Positions 61,901 to 64,000 of a stretch of DNA of 64,000 bases are shown one piece after another; the first letter of the stretch is position 1, and the number at the start of each line of letters is the position of its first letter. The stretch covers positions 37,403,420-37,467,419 of the forward strand of contig NC_087247.1 of the NCBI RefSeq assembly GCF_037042905.1. Direction: 5' to 3'. The translations under genes were made by a program, and so were the position numbers. The notes beneath the pieces were generated by a model, which had not been told where the DNA came from, made no database searches, and saw only the letters and a list, made by a program, of their open reading frames with translations. The DNA comes from Lytechinus pictus (Eukaryota > Echinodermata > Echinoidea > Temnopleuroida > Toxopneustidae).

Positions 61901-63749
61901 ATATTACCTTATGCTCATATGTACAACATCAGAACATATTTTTCACTTGATAAGAATTATTGGTAGATTTATTATTTGTGAAAACAATACAATAATGTGC
62001 ATTGTTATGTGGAATAAGGATCAGCTCACTTTAATTCACCACATTCAATGCAACTTAATGTATGAATGACTATGAATCAATAATCTTAACCAGTATTCTG
62101 ATAGACATGCAGAACCAAACATTATTAAAGAGTGCAGGTCTGTTTGCACTTTGATGACCTGTATTAGAACTTTTACTATCTTACCTGACACACATGTAAT
62201 GTTGTCCTCTAGTAAATGATTGCCTGGATGACACTCACAAACATAGCTGCCAATCAGATTAATGCATCGCTCTGTACACAATCTATGGCTCGTGGTCAGG
62301 GAACATTCATTTTCTGCAATGAGATAATCAATCGGATATTTCACACTGATTTAAAGCTCAAGTCCAATATTGATACATTATTGTTTATTAAAAGCAAGTC
62401 TTAACATATTAAAGCAGGACAAATTTAGGCATGTATAATATATGATGCTGTGATTCCCTCATCAAGTTAACCCACACAAAGAGAGAAAACAGGAACATGG
62501 TCAACAATACTTCTAATGAAAATCTACATTCACATACCTGTAGGCCAACATAAAAAAGTATAGTGTGATTTCTTTTGTCGAAACACAGTTTAAAACACAG
62601 ACAGATCACAATCAAAGGTTGGGGTCAATTATCCAAGTGATGATCAAAAGTTACCACTACATATGGCACTCATTAAAAAAAAATACACTTAAAAAATTTG
62701 GATATCATGCATGGAATATATTTTGCACATATTCAAGATGGCAAATTTGACACTAATAGCCTAAATGTACACTTCCTCAGTTTTGGATTAATATCAATTT
62801 TGCAACTGTTCAATAGATGAGCTTTAATAGCCACACAATTGAGTATTGAACTAGTAAGAATTCATCTCTATTGTTAGTACCATCAGTTTATCACCAGATT
62901 TAGGTAATAAAGGGTAATAAACTGCGATTAGCATTATCAAACAAGTGTACTTTAAAGGAGTCAAGCTGACTGGTACAAACTATGGATTGGGTAGCTTTAA
63001 AGTATCATTCAAAATATCATAAAATGTTCATAAACAAAGCAGAATCTTACTCAGAGGAACAAGGGATATTAAGCTGTCTTCAGGGTTGATTTTAAACCTG
63101 TTATTAATATCACATCTTCATTATCTTGATCATCATCATCATTGCAAATATCATTTAGTATTATTATCATTATTATTATCATTATTACTATAATCATTAT
63201 CATTATTGTTATCATTATCATTATTATCATTATTATCATTACTATCATTATTATTATCATTAATATTATCATTATTAATATTATCATTATCATTATAATC
63301 ATCATCATAATCATAAATCATGAAAATCATTATCACCAGCATTGCTATTATCAGCATCATATTCATCTTCATGCTAAACAAACTTCTTATCATGATTAAT
63401 CACCAACTTAGACATATTATTGTGCACCATAAATAAAGAATCTACAAAAAAGGCAAAAGTGCTGAAAGAGAGAGAGCAGAAAAGTGTTGAGGTGTATCAG
63501 GTGTGTTTCATTTCCATTTCAGATGTCTCTATCCAGATATATATACTTATTATGTTAGTCCACATTCAAATCAAATTATTTTCACTCTCAAAAGACGTGA
63601 ACAAATTTCATCTTACCATCATAGCTGGAGGCAGCTGCATTACAGCAGTAGGTGAAGGCACGGTCACATGATGTACCTGTGCTCATGGATTCACACTCGA
63701 TACCATCATGATATGCATTGATACCAATCTCACAACAATCACAGCATTC
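46776..63749 (-). CDS. FBLN1: Fibulin-1, 3' part, with C- and D-type alternative ends
   Basis: Shared exons, high to low: 63749-63617 (anaphylatoxin-like, [12 protein letters not shown]...CDRAFTYCC), then twelve EGF-like exons 62313-62185, 61737-61597, 60665-60522, 59616-59479, 58770-58630, 57893-57759, 57491-57357, 56769-56644, 56052-55918, 55511-55383, 54832-54716 and 54348-54228. Introns between EGF exons are phase 1; the last exon ends in phase 2. Most EGF modules open with DIDEC or DVDEC, so they should bind calcium. Two ends fit: exon 52834-52456 (C-type, 700 aa within the window) or exons 48616-48472, 47653-47536 and 46933-46776 (D-type, 714 aa). Fibulin-1 is a secreted matrix and basement-membrane glycoprotein. 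The signal peptide and earlier anaphylatoxin modules lie beyond 64000. Human fibulin-1 has nine EGF modules, so this one is longer. Confidence 0.92.
47536..47653 (-). CDS. FBLN1: Fibulin-1 D-type terminal exon b
   Basis: Acceptor CTTACAG, donor CTACAG|GTTAGT; phase 0 in, phase 1 out. It encodes [19 protein letters not shown], the central part of the fibulin C-terminal domain. The real reading frame is not the longest open frame here. Confidence 0.88.
48303..48358. repeat. Hairpin beside fibulin D-type exon a
   Basis: ATCAACAATTTGTTTACTAC and GTAGTAAACAAATTGTTGAT are perfect 20-bp arms with a 16-bp loop. The hairpin sits 114 bases downstream of the D-type exon a donor in transcript order. Confidence 0.85.
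48472..48616 (-). CDS. FBLN1: Fibulin-1 D-type terminal exon a
   Basis: Acceptor TTTTTAG, phase-2 entry (AG|C gives Ser), donor GGG|GTAAGT. It encodes [16 protein letters not shown] and [12 protein letters not shown], matching the human 1D words RCIKSCRPNDVTC and HTISHTVISLPT. Confidence 0.9.
49751..49891. mobile_element. Small MITE, AGGGATGCCAGTT ends
   Basis: AGGGATGCCAGTT and AACTGGCATCCCT are inverted ends about 140 bp apart. GGTTTA occurs immediately outside each end, so a 6-bp target copy is possible. It sits in the fibulin intron before the D-type exons and has no coding content. Confidence 0.7.
50653..50845 (-). CDS. Candidate third terminal exon of fibulin-1
   Basis: Between the C- and D-type exons, TTTCTTCAG|G opens an open frame in exactly the phase 2 needed from the last EGF exon. 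It reads [14 protein letters not shown] and [20 protein letters not shown] before stopping at 50655-50653. Bases 50720-50845 are clearly richer in GC and codon-like within AT-rich intron. Human FBLN1 also makes short A and B forms, but no sequence match is claimed. Confidence 0.4.
51091..51368 (-). mobile_element. tRNA-derived SINE, about 280 bp
   Basis: Read on the minus strand it begins GGAGCGTTGTGGCCCAGTGG (A-box-like TGGCCCAGTGG) and has GGTTCGAATTCC (B-box-like) 40-50 bases later. A body with CTGCACTCAACCCAGGTGAG follows, and it ends in an ATT repeat. Related copies are at 37280-37524 and 14889-14975. Confidence 0.85.
52456..52834 (-). CDS. FBLN1: Fibulin-1 C-type terminal exon
   Basis: A single exon with acceptor TTATCCAG and stop TAG at 52458-52456. 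It enters in phase 2 from the last EGF exon (codon AG|T). It encodes [14 protein letters not shown], then a fibulin C-terminal domain ending [18 protein letters not shown]. Layout and the RxPC start resemble the human 1C tail (RCERLPC..., single exon). It lies upstream of the D-type exons, as in vertebrate FBLN1. Confidence 0.88.
53539..53592 (-). CDS. Candidate 54-nt cassette exon of fibulin-1
   Basis: It lies between the last EGF exon and the C-type exon. It has acceptor GGCTTTTCAG, donor TATG|GTAAGT, an open frame in the required phase 2 at both ends, and a length divisible by three. It would add [18 protein letters not shown] just before the terminal domain. Good splice sites alone can occur by chance. 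Confidence 0.4.
59821..60160. repeat. Two-copy 170-bp tandem duplication in a fibulin intron
   Basis: CACCATTCTGGTGGCAGCGG at about 59940 and again at about 60110, with AAAGCTAATTTAAAATTAC starting both units. The copies are diverged by several substitutions and small gaps. Confidence 0.85.
63133..63325. repeat. ATT/ATC trinucleotide microsatellite
   Basis: About 190 bases of ATTATC/ATTATT-type repeats in a fibulin intron. Long open frames here (poly-Ile, Asp/Asn) are artefacts of the repeat. Confidence 0.95.
63617..63749 (-). CDS. FBLN1: Fibulin-1 anaphylatoxin-like exon
   Basis: Acceptor TTTTTGGCAG precedes GAATGC; donor GATG|GTAAGA. The cysteine pattern CCDCC...C...C...CC and the ECCDCCEIG start fit the last anaphylatoxin-like module of fibulin-1. 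It splices in frame to the first EGF exon (DENECS). Earlier exons are outside the window. Confidence 0.85.
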
Positions 63750-64000
63750 CTGCCAAAAAGGATAGATCAACCCAACAAAACTTTCATTTATATTACAAAA
63801 TCAATAAACAAGATCATTTACATGTAGTAGTCACCATTAATACAATTTTAATGTCACTTGGTTAAATTTAGCAAAGACACTTACTACATGTACCTGGAAT
63901 ACTATCTGTAATTTTTCAATCTTTAAGTGTTTCAAAGTTGAAGATTATGCCATCCAGGGCTAGAGAAAATACAAGTGAAGTTCCTATAAAGAAATAGAAG

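Noticed and set aside
63069-63399. Poly-Ile and Asp/Asn-rich open frames
   Set aside because: They come from the trinucleotide microsatellite.
54228-63749. Identification as hemicentin or fibrillin
   Set aside because: No Ig or TB domains are seen; an anaphylatoxin-like module plus C/D-type fibulin ends point to fibulin-1.
1-64000. Search for CRISPR, operon-like or other prokaryotic systems
   Set aside because: The DNA is intron-containing animal sequence; the tandem repeats found are minisatellites or transposon subrepeats, without spacer structure.

Overview
The window is intron-rich, AT-rich nuclear DNA from an animal. The gene content (fibulin-1 with C- and D-type ends, TMEM243, HSD17B10, a Kazal-domain mucin) is metazoan. 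The dense small inverted-repeat transposons, the GCTTCGCGCTCGC-type internal repeats, the G/C homopolymer runs and the frequent AGGCCTA word suggest a marine deuterostome, most likely an echinoderm such as a sea urchin. That assignment is inference; no species marker was identified.

Layout. (1) 1-7409, plus strand: the 3' part of a large extracellular gene. One exon of at least 4.5 kb encodes a Ser/Thr-rich, mucin-like region with repeated EGSG and IKRNxT motifs. A Pro-rich exon and two Kazal-domain exons follow. (2) 16171-18424, minus strand: a TMEM243 orthologue assembled from four small exons (110 aa). (3) 19-38 kb: a gene-poor block of nested transposons, including hAT-like elements with 8-bp target duplications, long-TIR elements, tRNA-derived SINEs, LINE remnants and an inverted pair of minisatellites. 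(4) 38496-41880, plus strand: a complete four-exon HSD17B10 orthologue (260 aa). (5) 46776-63749, minus strand: most of a fibulin-1 gene. It carries the end of the anaphylatoxin-like region, twelve EGF-like exons and two alternative 3' ends matching vertebrate fibulin-1C and -1D; its 5' end lies beyond 64000.

The four genes look independent. The mucin/Kazal protein and the fibulin are secreted matrix-type proteins, HSD17B10 is a mitochondrial short-chain dehydrogenase, and TMEM243 is a small membrane protein of unknown function. All exon joins were made by eye from GT/AG sites, intron phase and remembered family sequences. No alignment, transcript or repeat search was run. No undescribed prokaryote-type system is present. 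The strongest leads are the repeated GAG/N-glycan mucin exon, possible extra fibulin terminal and cassette exons, and several apparently uncharacterised transposon families.
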